Assembly (NCBI RefSeq): GCF_001949145.1
Contig: NW_019091368.1
Coordinates: 1,702,479-1,766,478 of the forward strand
DNA: 64,000 bases
DNA from: Acanthaster planci
Lineage: Eukaryota > Echinodermata > Asteroidea > Valvatida > Acanthasteridae
Reading direction: 5' to 3'
This document shows, piece after piece, positions 34,201 through 46,400 of the stretch. Below the pieces are notes generated by a model, which ran no database searches, was not told the DNA's origin, and worked only from the letters and a program-made list of their open reading frames with translations. Within the stretch, counting starts at the first letter, position 1; every line of letters starts with the position of its first letter. The position numbers and the translations under genes are program-made.

Positions 34201-37200
34201 TGCATATAATGAGACACATGCAGTGGGTTCCAAAGCCAAGCCCTAAATGGCCCAAGGTGCGTAGAACCTGATTGGCTAAAACTCTTTGCTATGAATGGAA
34301 TCATAAATAGTTTGTTCTGGGTCTTTCCCAGAATCCCTCTTTTTGCAGGAAACTGACGTTTTAATGAATTTGAAGATACGGCAGAACAATCTGCTCCACA
34401 ATGTACTTTCTCATAACTAATTAGTGTATTACAAGACAAAATATCACGTAGGGTTAACAGTGTTATTGAGATGTGTGAATATCTCAGTGATACATGTATT
34501 TAAGTTAAGTGCGAAATGAACTAATTTAATTAAGCAAACGAACAGAGGATATATCCTGTTTCCTCAAAAAAGCTACGTTGTTTATAGCAGTTCCGATGTT
34601 TTAAGAACAAGGTAAACTTCACAGGTTTACGTAACATAAGATTAATAGTAATCCTGCCCAAATAAATTGCCTTTTCCTTTAAGTATCTTTTCAACCATGC
34701 AAGGTATATTAGAACATGTGTTCTCACTTCCTGGCAGAAACCATGTGTCCCTGTGTAAATCAATCATGATATATGCAAATTAATTATAGTTTTGATAGAA
34801 CCGGGATGTCGTCAAGTTGCCTGGTCGAGAAGGTTCAAAGAGTATTTCTAAACAGTTTTAATTAGTCTTATTTTGACAAAACATTGCAAAGCAGACCAAT
34901 GAACTAATACCAGCTCTGACATTACAATAAAATAAACTGAGTGCTCAAATGTGCTGTTTAAGATTGTTCAACAGGAACGTATACGAGCAATAATACTGTT
35001 GATAAAGATTACAGTTGCAAAAGTGATAGTTTGAAAAAGTTGTAGTTTATTTTAAAGATTAAAGTAATTTATCCATAACAACGAACAAATTTTTCCTCTT
35101 TATTTTTGGTACAAACAGTCATCATGATTACAGATGTGAAAATGAAGTTTCGCGTTTTAACAATGTACAAAAATAAACGAGAAAGGACAATGGGCACACG
35201 TGCGATTCACGATACCCTGCGCCACCAAGGGGTCGCCACAGAGAGGCCTTTTTGGAGTGCACTGTGGGAAAGCCGTCGACAACAGTTCTTGGCGCCGAAT
35301 GCCTTTTGTTTTATTACATGGTTTTCTAGAAAAGGTTAAAGATTTGGAAGTGTTTGTGGTATTAATGTCGATAAATGTTAAATGACTAATTTTTGTTAGA
35401 CGCGGAATACGCAATCAATCAGACATTCCTGAAACTGTGCACTGATATTCGCCGAGTGAATGCAAATTGCGGCAAGTCAGCCATTTTGTTGTTGACCGTA
35501 AGCTTGAAAAAGGTACAGCAATATAAGTCAATGCAATTTTTTTTGCAAAAGAAGATTGCTTTTTGAGGACTTTTTTTAACTTTCACTCATTTTGGGATGG
35601 GCCCTCCGATGAGAGACTAAAAGAGTCAAGGCATTTGATGATGGTAACACGAGTCGAGTGGAACCATTTACTAGTCAAGACTCAAGTTTTAAATGTAAAA
35701 AGTGCACGGAACTATATTTCTATATCCAAGGATGCGTTTCTCCAATTATATTGGCAAAACTGCCCAGCAAAATTGCTGCTACTATCACTTCATATTCATG
35801 CAATAACCAACTTACAAGGCGATGCATTGATCACGAAAATGAGGAAGAACAATATATAGTCTAAAAAAGGGTTTCTCGAAAGCTTCACCACTGGAAAATG
35901 CTGATAAATTTCACAGTGTAAGTTTTACATTTGGCATAATACCAGAATCACGATGATGCATAGTGTAACCTCTTTGAAAATAATTTGTCGCTTAATAACT
36001 CTGAGTTAATTATTAATGAGAGATAAACATGGATTTAGCGATCTCATAGAAACGGACAGCACCACTGACTGACTGAACAGCTTCAGAGTAAGTGTTAGGG
36101 CCGGCCAAGACGTGAAATACGCAGTTAATACGTGATTGTATTTAGCGAACACCTCTCCAGAAGAAAGTGTTCATTAATGGCAATAACTGCACGTACAGAT
36201 CTTGGGAACACAGCCCAACGCAAGCAACTGCGCAAGCCTTAAATTTGATGTTGTTATGAGATTATACCGAGCACAAACAAATGCATAAATAATCAATTTC
36301 CTATACCTCAGTACACAAGTTTTGAGGATGCAAATTACCAGCATCATAGGGTAGAAAAGGGTTTTGTAGTTGTGAAACTGATGATATGTAGCAAGCGCTG
36401 GATGCGCTGTGGCTATGAACATACCGCGCATGCCAGAAAGCGGTAATTGGCCAAATGCTATAGCTCGGGCAGTTCAAACTTTTGTGTCCTTCCTCCATGA
36501 TTTGAGGAATATCAAATTATTGTGTTCATGAAATCTGACGACACTGGCTTTCAGGAAGGAAATGTTGAATGTGTAGAAATGCAGTGTTGTTTTGAGATTG
36601 AAATGCAGATCGGTGCCCTATCAAATTCATTGTCTGTATTTTGTCAAAAGTGACAGGAAATCGATGTTGAAGACGCCAGAGGTATTGGTTATCATTGTTA
36701 AAATTGTTGGTATTTTGGCTACATTGGTCTTGGAACTTTTACGTATTTTGCTTAAAATTGTTCCGATATAGATGGCCGTACCCCATGGGGTTTGAGGTTT
36801 CCCTCTCGCTCCAATAGCCTTGTGAGTTCCCTGGAGCTCGTCCGATTCGTCCGTGCAAAGCTATACTAAGGACCCATTTGTTGCGACGTTGTTCGCTGAA
36901 GACCAACGTTGATGCAGGACCTGCGTTTATTTTATATAACAATTAATCCTTTTCAAATAGAGCAAGCATGTGTTTTTAGTAATTTCTTTTTATGCCGTTT
37001 AAAATGAGTGTGGGAACGTACAGCTACAGGCAAAATTTGATTTGAACATCAAGATTTCTGCTGTTGGATTTCTGCTTGTAACTTGAGTAAATATTATTAG
37101 TGTTAATACAAGAGTTAAAATCTATTTGATGTTCCCTTATCCTTAATTTAGTTGTTCATCACTTTAAAATAGTTCAGTTTACGAACCTGGGGTCATTAAT

Positions 37201-37254
37201 GAAATAGATAGTTTGGAATTAGTTTATAGCTTATAGTGATGACAATAAACACTT

Positions 37255-37322
37255 CAAGTTGCAGTACTTTGTGCCTGCTTCGTAAGTCATGATTTTAGTG
37301 GGGATTCTCCCGTCGTTGCATC
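37255..37322 (-). pseudogene. Untranslated remnant of the distal cytoplasmic tail of gene B
   Basis: Beyond the gene B stop, the minus strand still aligns to the end of the gene A tail exon. It includes TACTGCAACTTG (37255-37266), the counterpart of the YCNM codons of gene A, here YCNL. A small net deletion before the stop moved the frame, so this part is no longer read. Confidence 0.7.
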
Positions 37323-37497
37323 TCAGAAAACGTGGTCGTCAGCTGCGCAAGCGTTGATGGTGGTCTCATAGTTCGCTTGAGAAGAAGGCTCCTTGGTAGC
37401 GACCGTGCCAGAAGCGAACTCAGAGATTTCAAAGTAACGTATCTCGGAGGTAGATCCATTGCACAACGGATGGCAGCTTTGTCGTCTTGATTTTCGC
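37323..37497 (-). CDS. Gene B last exon: cytoplasmic tail with ITIM-like motif
   Basis: The acceptor ATGTGACAG is followed by one base completing Arg, then KSRRQS. The tail is 58 residues including that Arg and ends at TGA 37323-37325. It contains [11 protein letters not shown], whose IRYFEI fits the ITIM consensus (I/V/L/S)xYxx(I/V/L), and NYETTI, which does not. It stops at DDHVF where gene A continues DDHLYAEV. A net 2-nt loss relative to gene A explains the early stop. Confidence 0.82.
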
Positions 37498-40400
37498 CTG
37501 TCACATAAAAGATATAAAATAAAAAAAATAAAAAATAAAATGAAATAAAATAAAACTGAGCGGATCTTTTTCTACAGTGTTTTAGTTTTGAATGGCGCTT
37601 GCGGTTAGTTTGAACAGGTCAGAGATGTTCGCGGAGACTTTCCCTAATTAATCCAATGGCTACAGCATGATTAATCCAAAGGCAACAGCATGGTGCCAAT
37701 GAAGTTTTCACCAGTGTCGTAGTCAAGGCCACAACCTCCGAGGCCGAGGGCAAGCTCGCCCTATGCTTCATTTTCCCAACTTCTTTGGACTCTTCATGGC
37801 CACTGAAACAGAATCTTATAATTCGAGAATTCACAGACATTTTCACACATTTGATAAATTAGAGCATAGGAGCAAGCTTGGAAACGATGTAAACCCTCGG
37901 GAGTCGTATGTCGTCAGGCAACGTTGGGAAAAAAACGCAAGTGCAGCGCCGCGCTGCATGCATGGTTCCCTGTACCGCAACACTCATTCATGGCAAAGTG
38001 GCAGATAGGGGACCAGACTATGACGTGGGTTAGACTGGTTCTCGAACAACAAGGTGCTACATGTGCAGCGGCGGCCGTGACCGTTGCACGGAAGTTACGG
38101 AGCGTGCGCACATTGGGTGATTTTGGTTCAGGGAGGAAAAAACCACAAAAGGAACCCAAGAAAAGAATGTTGCAAACTTGCAACTTGACGTGGATGACGC
38201 TGCTTTTATGTTCATATATCTCAATGAAGGTCGGTAACATGATAAGAAAAAATCCACACTTTTTGATTAAAAAACATGTTGAATTGTCGAAAAAAATTGA
38301 GCGGCCTCGAGCTGGCTTCCATTGATTAGTCGAGGCCGGAGATCCCCAAGGCCGAGGCATCGCCCTCATAAGCCAAGACCGGCCTCTATGCCTCCAACAC
38401 TGGCTTCCACGAACTCGTCTGTAGAAAGTTCTCTTGCCATTTTATCACTGTTTTCATGCTTTTTCGCTGCGGCTACACGTACCAATGCACAGTGAACAAA
38501 ACAAATCACTCATTTGTAGATTTATTCATACAACATGGAAGAGAGGCCCCATGCACAATGGTGACAAATTTTCAGTGTAATTATTACCCTGTAGTTATTT
38601 ATTCAGGCATCAAAGATGAGTAATTTTGTGCAAAATTAATATTAGGAAACAAAGAAAGTTTAACACTTTGCCTTAATTGCCGGCTCTACCATAAGCCGAC
38701 AGCCTTGGTATATTTCTGTATGGCCCTCTTGACCCTCCAGGCTCCTGCCTAAAAACTTCATAACGACACAAACGAAACTGAAAAACGCCGGTCAAGACTG
38801 TTTTGACTTGCCCCGAATAACTGATTATAGGAAGACACTTTATCATAATAGAAAAGGCCCTCGTTGTGCAGAACTGCCCTCTTATAACAAATATCTCTTC
38901 TCCCAAAGATGCTGACATAATAATTAGCAATTTAATTGACTAAAAAATGTGTCACTCCCTTGAAAGAATGACTACATTATGTTCAAGCCAATGTACATGA
39001 TTCAAAATGAACACAACGTTTCGGTTGTTTCCATACAAATGCACGTGAATTCAAATGAACACAACTTTAGATACGGTACTTGGAGACGGTGTCTCAAATC
39101 TCTCTTACAGTAACATAATTGCCCTTTGAGCCTCCCAAAGACCATGTAGAACAATCATTTCCTTAGGAATATGTGATTGTCATTGGGGAAGTGGCCCCAT
39201 CCAACCGTTGACTGTGAAGATTAAAGCTCTTCATATTTTCACGAGGTGGTTGCAACAAGTCGTCGAATTGAACACTGGGGACTCATAGTTGAACTTCCAG
39301 AGCCTGTGGAAAACTTCGTTATTAAGGTATAGCGAGTGGGGGTAAGAGAGGTCGGTACAGCATCGCCTTTCAAATAATAAGTTGAAGGTTGGCAAGTTTC
39401 TCAGGGACACATTGTCATAATAATTGTTATCATTATGAGCGAAGAAAATGCATAGAATGCCGTGTCGTGACGAAGGGTATCAGAGCGCGATAGAACTATT
39501 TCTTTTTGTAGCGTGATGCTGTGCACATTTCCATCGAGTCAGTTTGTTTCTTCTTTCTCATGTTAATATCATTGCAGATTTGTGTCAGAGTTTCGGCAGC
39601 AAGGAAGAGATTGAACAAATGTCGGTCGCTTAACGTTACCGCTTACCTGTCTCTTGTTACTTTGTCATTTCGAGTTCGACTTTGCATTGCGGTAAAGTGG
39701 CCAACCACATGCATAGAGTTAAAGATTACCTACAGGTGGGAACGCACGGACGTTTGACGCGAAGGAATGTCAACAGGGAGTCTCGGAAAGATTCCACGAG
39801 AGGCCAGAAGAGAAAGTCCAAGATGAAACACGTCTTTAGACAGCCAAAACGCGTCAGATCTCAGGCATCATTCTGTACACCAAGTTTTGTTGATGCGTGA
39901 ACCTTCTACAGCTAAATTAAAAGTGGCCACGCTTGCCATTAATATATTATCGTATTGCGCGGCAGGAATACATGTACTACCGAATGAAGCCTACACCTTT
40001 GTTGATAACACCCATTCAGGTATTCAATAAAACCACTTTTAACAATACTTACTTGGCAAATAGGAAATGTCTAGGTAAAATGTCGACAACGGATCCAAGG
40101 ATCTCCTGAATTGCAATCCTTTCCTTTATCCAATCTTCCACCAATCTCCTTTTTGGCTTTTTCTTTGCCCACCACATTCAATTATTATCCACGTTGGCAA
40201 TTAATTCTTCTGCTTGTTACATTACATGACCGGCACGCTTGTAGCGTGACACTGTACTGTAGAAGTTTCAATTATCGCAAGCGATAGGAATCGGGTGCAT
40301 TAATTTGAACCTTTGATGTTGTTGTAATATAGAAACCTACCTCTTCAGTACAGTGATAACAACGAGGAGTGCCACGATGAAGACGAGGGCTCCCCCTCCA

Positions 40401-43400
40401 CCGCCCACAATTGGTACTACAGGGCTTGATATCATTTCTTGAGCTGGCAAAACAAGAAAAAAGAGTGAGATGACTCTTAACAAGCCGTCTTCAATCACAA
40501 CGATTGAGGTGACACAGTACTTAGGTCTGCGATTTCTCACATGTGTAAAAGATTCCCTTAATAAACGACGGCATCTGAAACGATTAATCAGTTGATTAAA
40601 GAATATGGTGCCTTTCACAATCCTGAGGGTGAATTTATGGAACGGTATAACTGTATAACATACTAAACGCAGCAGTAATACAATATCGTATCCCGCGACG
40701 CTGATAAACTCTTTCAAATCTAGGTATCTTTCTTTTCATTCACATTAACGATATATCAGCTATAGAATGTAAACAAGTGTCAAAATTAATCTCTTCAAAT
40801 TAAGGAAAGAAAAATAATAAATACGCCATTCATTACTTGCGTATATCCACTCATTCATGCAAGCCAAATGTACTTCGACCTCAAAACAACATTGCAGATA
40901 AAGGTATGATGTAAGCCTGATGACTTTTATAAAGTATTACATGTACCTGCACGTTTCGAGTAGGGACATTCTGCTGTTAAACCGTCGCTTATAAGGAGCA
41001 ATGAGCAGTTGAATCTGGTGGGTTTGTGCCTTTCCTGGTGGAATTTGTCAGCATGGCATGCAAAAACACTTGTTCAGTTTGTGTTCATGCAAAACAAGTC
41101 GTTTCCTCATGATATTGATGAATTTTGTCTTAAAGTCAAAGAAGTTAAATTGGAAATAATGGTTCTAACTTGGACCCTGTCAATTTTATCAGTTTGAGCC
41201 TTTACCCATCTTAATGAATACATGTATTGTTTTAAAACTTTGGGGTAACAAAAGAGCACCTTTACTGCATGCAGCTAGCTGTCCTGACCATGAGAAGTTT
41301 GACTGACAAATCCTCTTTGGGGATCCGCTGAGCTGAAATCCGTCCGGGCAGTCATACTCAACCGAGTCACCAGGAAGATACAACGCCTGTTGTCCTGATA
41401 CCACCATCAGACGGTCAGACGGGTCAGAAGTAGGCGCACAGTGGGCAACTGTCAAAACATTGGAGGTGGGAAGTGTTGAATTTCACTCGGATTTCACACA
41501 CATGCTTGTTGTGAGTGAAGTAATTATTGTTTCTCCCTCGAGTACAATAGAACATTTTTATTTGTTTATTTCCTCAAGCAAAATATGTAGTAGATTATTA
41601 ACTCAGATATGATTTTTCCTTTTATCAATTATGATGCATAACAAAAACAAGACGTCTTTCACAAGAGTTCATAACTGATTTCGTTTGATATATGAAGTTA
41701 AGCAAACACGGAAGCTTAGAATCAAAAAATAATTACTCTACCATCTGCGCATGTCAGTCCGTCATAGCCAGCAGGGCAAGAACAGATGAAACTATCCAAC
41801 GCACTGCGGCAAGTTGCCCCATTCACACAAGGCATGCCGACACAAAAATCTATTAAAATTAAGACCAGTGTATTTGTTAATTACGTCAGTTGTGTTTAAG
41901 TGTTTTTCATAGTTTCTGACCTCGTGGAAATTGGTAGGTTAAAAAAATCCAATCTGTGATGTTGACTGCATATTAGAGGCAATAAAGGAATTAATGGCAT
42001 TTATTGTAAATTGTCTTGTGAGTTAACATTTATTTGTATTATTTTAAAAGAACTTGAACAGTGTGTTGTTACCCGTTGAGATATGCTTTCTGAAAAGAAC
42101 AAAGATTTGCCCCTCTACATCCATCAGCTTATGTTGTTTCTTATGCATTAACNAGCACTCCACATTGTCCAGGTGTATTGCTCCACCGCCTTCTCCAAAT
42201 GACGCTCTAGAGGTAGCTTCAATAGCACTGGGGAAGCCGAGCTGCCTGCAAGCCACCTGGGCTTCTTCTTGTCCCCACGAGTCGTCACAAACTGTGCCCC
42301 ATTCACCGTTGAGGAGGAGTTCAAGCCTGCCCTCGTTAGCAGTGTCACCGCCAGCAAGTCGCATCTCAACTACATACAAGAAAAGGCAGATTCAGGTATC
42401 TCCTCGTTTGCGTTTATATCTGATTGCGTGTTTTTACACTGTTTGCTGTTGGTCGAAACTGTAGAGAATAACGTTGTAAATACAACTGTAAACATACTTC
42501 ACAATCTTCATAATCAAGGCATTCTTGCGTGTCTCCATTTTCAAGGCATGCCGACACAAAAATCTATTAAAATTAAGACCAGTGTATTTGTTAATTACGT
42601 CAGTTGTATTTTAGTGTTTTTCATAGTTTCTGACCTCGTGGAAATTGGTAGGTTAAAAAAAATCAATCTGGGATGTTGACTGCATATTAGAGGCAATAAA
42701 GGAATTAATGGCGTTTATTGTAAATTGTCTTGTGAGGTAACATTTATTTGTATTAATTTAAAAGAACTTGAACAGTGTGTTGTTGCCCGTTGAGATATGC
42801 TTTCTGAAAAGAACAAAGATTTGCACCTCTACATCCATCAGCTTATGTTGTTTCTTATGCATTACCTACAGTATTTAAAAAGACTAGCCTCTTCCATTGA
42901 TCAATTTCCTAGTAATTCAGTCAATATGGCATCTTGGATGAATTCATTCATGTTTTGCTTCTTCCGAGACATCTTAAATCCATTTGTATGTTTTTAAAAG
43001 TTAGCAGTATCTAGTGAACTTTAAGAGGAACTAAAGCAAACTAAAAAATGAAATAGTTACGTAATAAGAATACCGAAAATCTAAAACGATTTTCAATACC
43101 TCTGATACATTCAGCTGGCTGTCCCGACCATGTAAAGTTTGCCTGACAAAACTTCGTTGCAGACCCGCTGAGCTGATATCCGTCCGGGCAGTCGTACACA
43201 ACCGAGTCACCAGGAAGGTAGATAGCCTTTTGGCTTGATACAACCATCAGAACGTCAGACTGGTTGTGGCTGGTCACACAGTGAGCAACTTCAAAACAAG
43301 CAGTTTTATATTTTAATACATACTTGTTTATTCTCATGCGAATTTACCTTTGGATTGAAGTGGTAATCCCAATCTTTTCTTGAAGTTGAAAGTTTTGCTG

Positions 43401-46400
43401 CCTACAGGAGGATATAACTTTCGCTGTTTTCATTTTTTAAAAGAATGTTCGAATCTGGCACAAAAGCAAGAATGTGATTTTGGGACGTCGTATCAAATAT
43501 CTGTACAGTGAATTCACAGAGTCGAACACATTTCAACTCTGCGAGTTTCGTTTCAAGTGTTCTCTAACCTGACATTCGCTTCAATTTCACATCTGATTGG
43601 AGTATATACCGGCTTCAAGCCCTGGTCCTTTAAGCCGAAAGTGAACTATTCACAAGAACTCGTGTGCACCTTTGGAAATGACCCATATGATATAAGACCA
43701 ACGTACGCACTAATGAAAACCTACTTATAATCGAGTTTATTAACACAATTTTCATACCATCTGCACACGTCGGTCCACCATAACCATCAGGACAATGGCA
43801 GGTAAACCCATCCGACAGGTCGATGCAAGTTGCTCCTTGGGCACATGGTCCACTGAAACAAGGCTCTGTGAAGCACAAAACGTCCGCCTATTTAAATGTT
43901 TTAAAATTGATGCTTTCACAGTCATTATTATAATTTTTCTAGACGTCTCAAAGAACAACACACAGCATGTCATTTTGTCCATTAACCCTGATGACGGAAG
44001 GAACCATAAGCTACAAATTACGAAATAAGAGAAATGCTTTACAGCACTGGTTATTTGCTCCAAACACACGCAAGCACAAACGTCGGTTTGAAGGAGGCAA
44101 TGAAGGATTATGGTAACACTTCTCTCTCATTATGAGAGTCCGCCTTGCATTCAGTCCAAGAACACAGAGTAGACTCTGGAACATGTTACCACGACAAGAC
44201 ACGGATCCATATATGACACTGGCATGGGTCAAAGACGATGGATTAGTTTTATACTATTTTATGGCCTTTTTGTTTTTAAAGATTAAGAGGTGAAGCCCTC
44301 TTTGTGAGGAGAATTACCCTCCCAAAAATAAAGCGACTAGAATTTGCACGAGGTGACCCTACAATATTCTATAATTTCTAATTAATTCTAATTACTCTCT
44401 CGATGAACTCAAGATATATATATCTATATATTGAAATTTCTCATGGAATGAAGTGTTTATACAATACTGCCAAGTGTAACCTCTAGGTGAAAAATAATTG
44501 AAAATGGAGTCCGATAATTAGTCCAAAATATTTTGGAAAGGAATGAAAGTACTTTTCGGTCAAACATAATTAGTCAGAAAAACCATGGCTAATGCGAGGG
44601 ATAATACCTGAAATGCAAACGACTCCTGCGTCTTCACCATGGCCACAGTCATTCTCCCCGATCTCATTATGCTGACAACTCAGTAAGTTACTTTCAGAGC
44701 CAGTGCACTCCACATTGTCCAGGTGTATTGAACCAACGCCTTCTCCAAATGACGCTCTCGAGGTAGCTTCAATAGCACTGGGGAAGCCGAGCTGCCTGCA
44801 AGCCACCTGGGCTTCTTCTTGTCCCCACGAGTCGTCACAAACTGTGCCCCATTCACCGTTGAGGAGGAGTTCAAGCCTGCCCTCGTTAGCAGTGTCACCG
44901 CCAGCAAGTCGCATCTCAACTACATACAAGAAAAGGCAGATTCAGGTATCTCCTCGTTTGCGTTTATATCTGATTGCGTGTTTTTACACTGTTTGCTGTT
45001 GGTCGAAACTGCAGAGAATAACGTTGTAAATAAAACTGTAAACACACTTCACAATCTTCATAATCAAGGCATTCTTGCGTGTCTCCATTTCTGTAGTGTG
45101 TGCTTTGTGAGAAGTAACTGCCCTGTAAATCTTGTGATTTTACAAAGAAGATTCTTTCCAATAATGGATTCAGTGCATCTCTGTTCAAGCAACTTTATTA
45201 ATGAAAAGGATGACGGCCAATAGTTTATCAAAAGTGGGCAACATGGATAACAAGCAGCTGAATACGTATTTGGAGAGCAACAAGGCAGTCTAACTACAGA
45301 TGGTAGATGAGAGGCATCGGAAGCAATACAGCCGAAGATGAGTAGTTTTGACCCTTGTTACTTGCGAACAACTCGTTACAAAGGTTACCAACTTAAAGGG
45401 GCAACCAAAACTAAAGGCGCGTCTTCTGAAGCTAAGGGCAATCAGCAAGTAACCGTCTTGGTTTCAGCTATAATGCTGGTTGGTAAGGGAACGTTGAAGT
45501 CCATTTTTCGTGGCTTTCGAGCAAAGTAGGTATTACCTTTGGTACCACAAATGACTCCTGCATCTTCGCCATGGCCACAGTCTTCGACTCCAATGCCGTT
45601 ATGCTTACAAGTTATCAGGTCGTTTTCATGTCCATTGCAAGTGACATTGTCCAGGTAGATCGGCCCACTTCCACTTCCAAATGACCCTCCTTGGGTAGCT
45701 TCGATGGCATCGCGGAAACCCAACTGTCTACAAGCTACGCGGGCGTCCTCAATATCCCAAGAGTCGTCACAGACAGTGCCCCATTCTCCGTTGAGAAAAA
45801 TCTCGAGTCGACCTTCTTTGCTATCAGCGCCCCCCACGAGACGGAGAATGTCTATATAGAAAAGAACAAACCCATTCACAGGGGAGGAGCAGCAATATTC
45901 AGGTGCAAGAGATAAATCATGTATAAATTTTGGACAGTAACAAGAAAAATTAAACGTACATGCACAGGTTAAGCTTTTATTCTGAACGTTGAATATCAGC
46001 GTTTTTTGACAAGAAGTTATTATTATTATTGATTTATGGTAATGACTCCAAGTATTCCTTAAGAGCGCTTTTGGCACTGTAGCTCGCGAACGTAAAGAAA
46101 CATGTAGAGAGAGGAGACAATGAGAAGTAGTTACAGTTTTAGAGGTGGGAAGAAAACCTCAGAGAAATATACTGGGTAGAACCCATGGAATAAGGTAGGG
46201 GCTATAAACCCAATCCACAAGTAGACCAAGCACGGACATGAATCCGGATCGCAAAGATGGAAGGAGAGGAAAGAGCCACCTCATCACGCTGACTCCCCGC
46301 TAGAGGTAAATATCGCACGAACTGACAACAACAAATGAATTTAGACTCAACTTTGAGCTGGACAACATAAAGGAATTTTGACGTTAGCCATTGGTGTTAT

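Larger units (their letters stand above)
25320..37322. other. Intergenic stretch between genes A and B
   Basis: I see no supported exon in these 12 kb. Much of the left part is the 5' flank of gene A and matches the 5' flank of gene B (26391 with 58769, 29350 with 59236, 30780 with 62915, 31330 with 63735). The part from about 35.1 kb matches 2.0-3.9 kb, the 3' flank of gene A. It contains homopolymer junctions, a small hairpin and a CAGTGGCGTAAAT string at 33027 resembling hAT element ends. The unknown 5' UTR exon of gene A should lie near its left end. Confidence 0.55.

Noticed and set aside
37914-38369. 151- and 133-codon overlapping frames on both strands
   Set aside because: Open on both strands because of local GC-richer composition; no homology recognised and it lies within a gene B intron.
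40444-41259. Search for a membrane-proximal EGF exon in gene B matching gene A EGF6
   Set aside because: No six-Cys frame with flanking AG/GT was found; gene B appears to join CCP2 directly to the membrane exon.
42054-42464. Plus-strand open frames opposite SRCR exons (also at 18730, 20254, 44703, 48161, 22802, 48783)
   Set aside because: These are antisense shadows of SRCR exons and repeat identically wherever an SRCR exon occurs.
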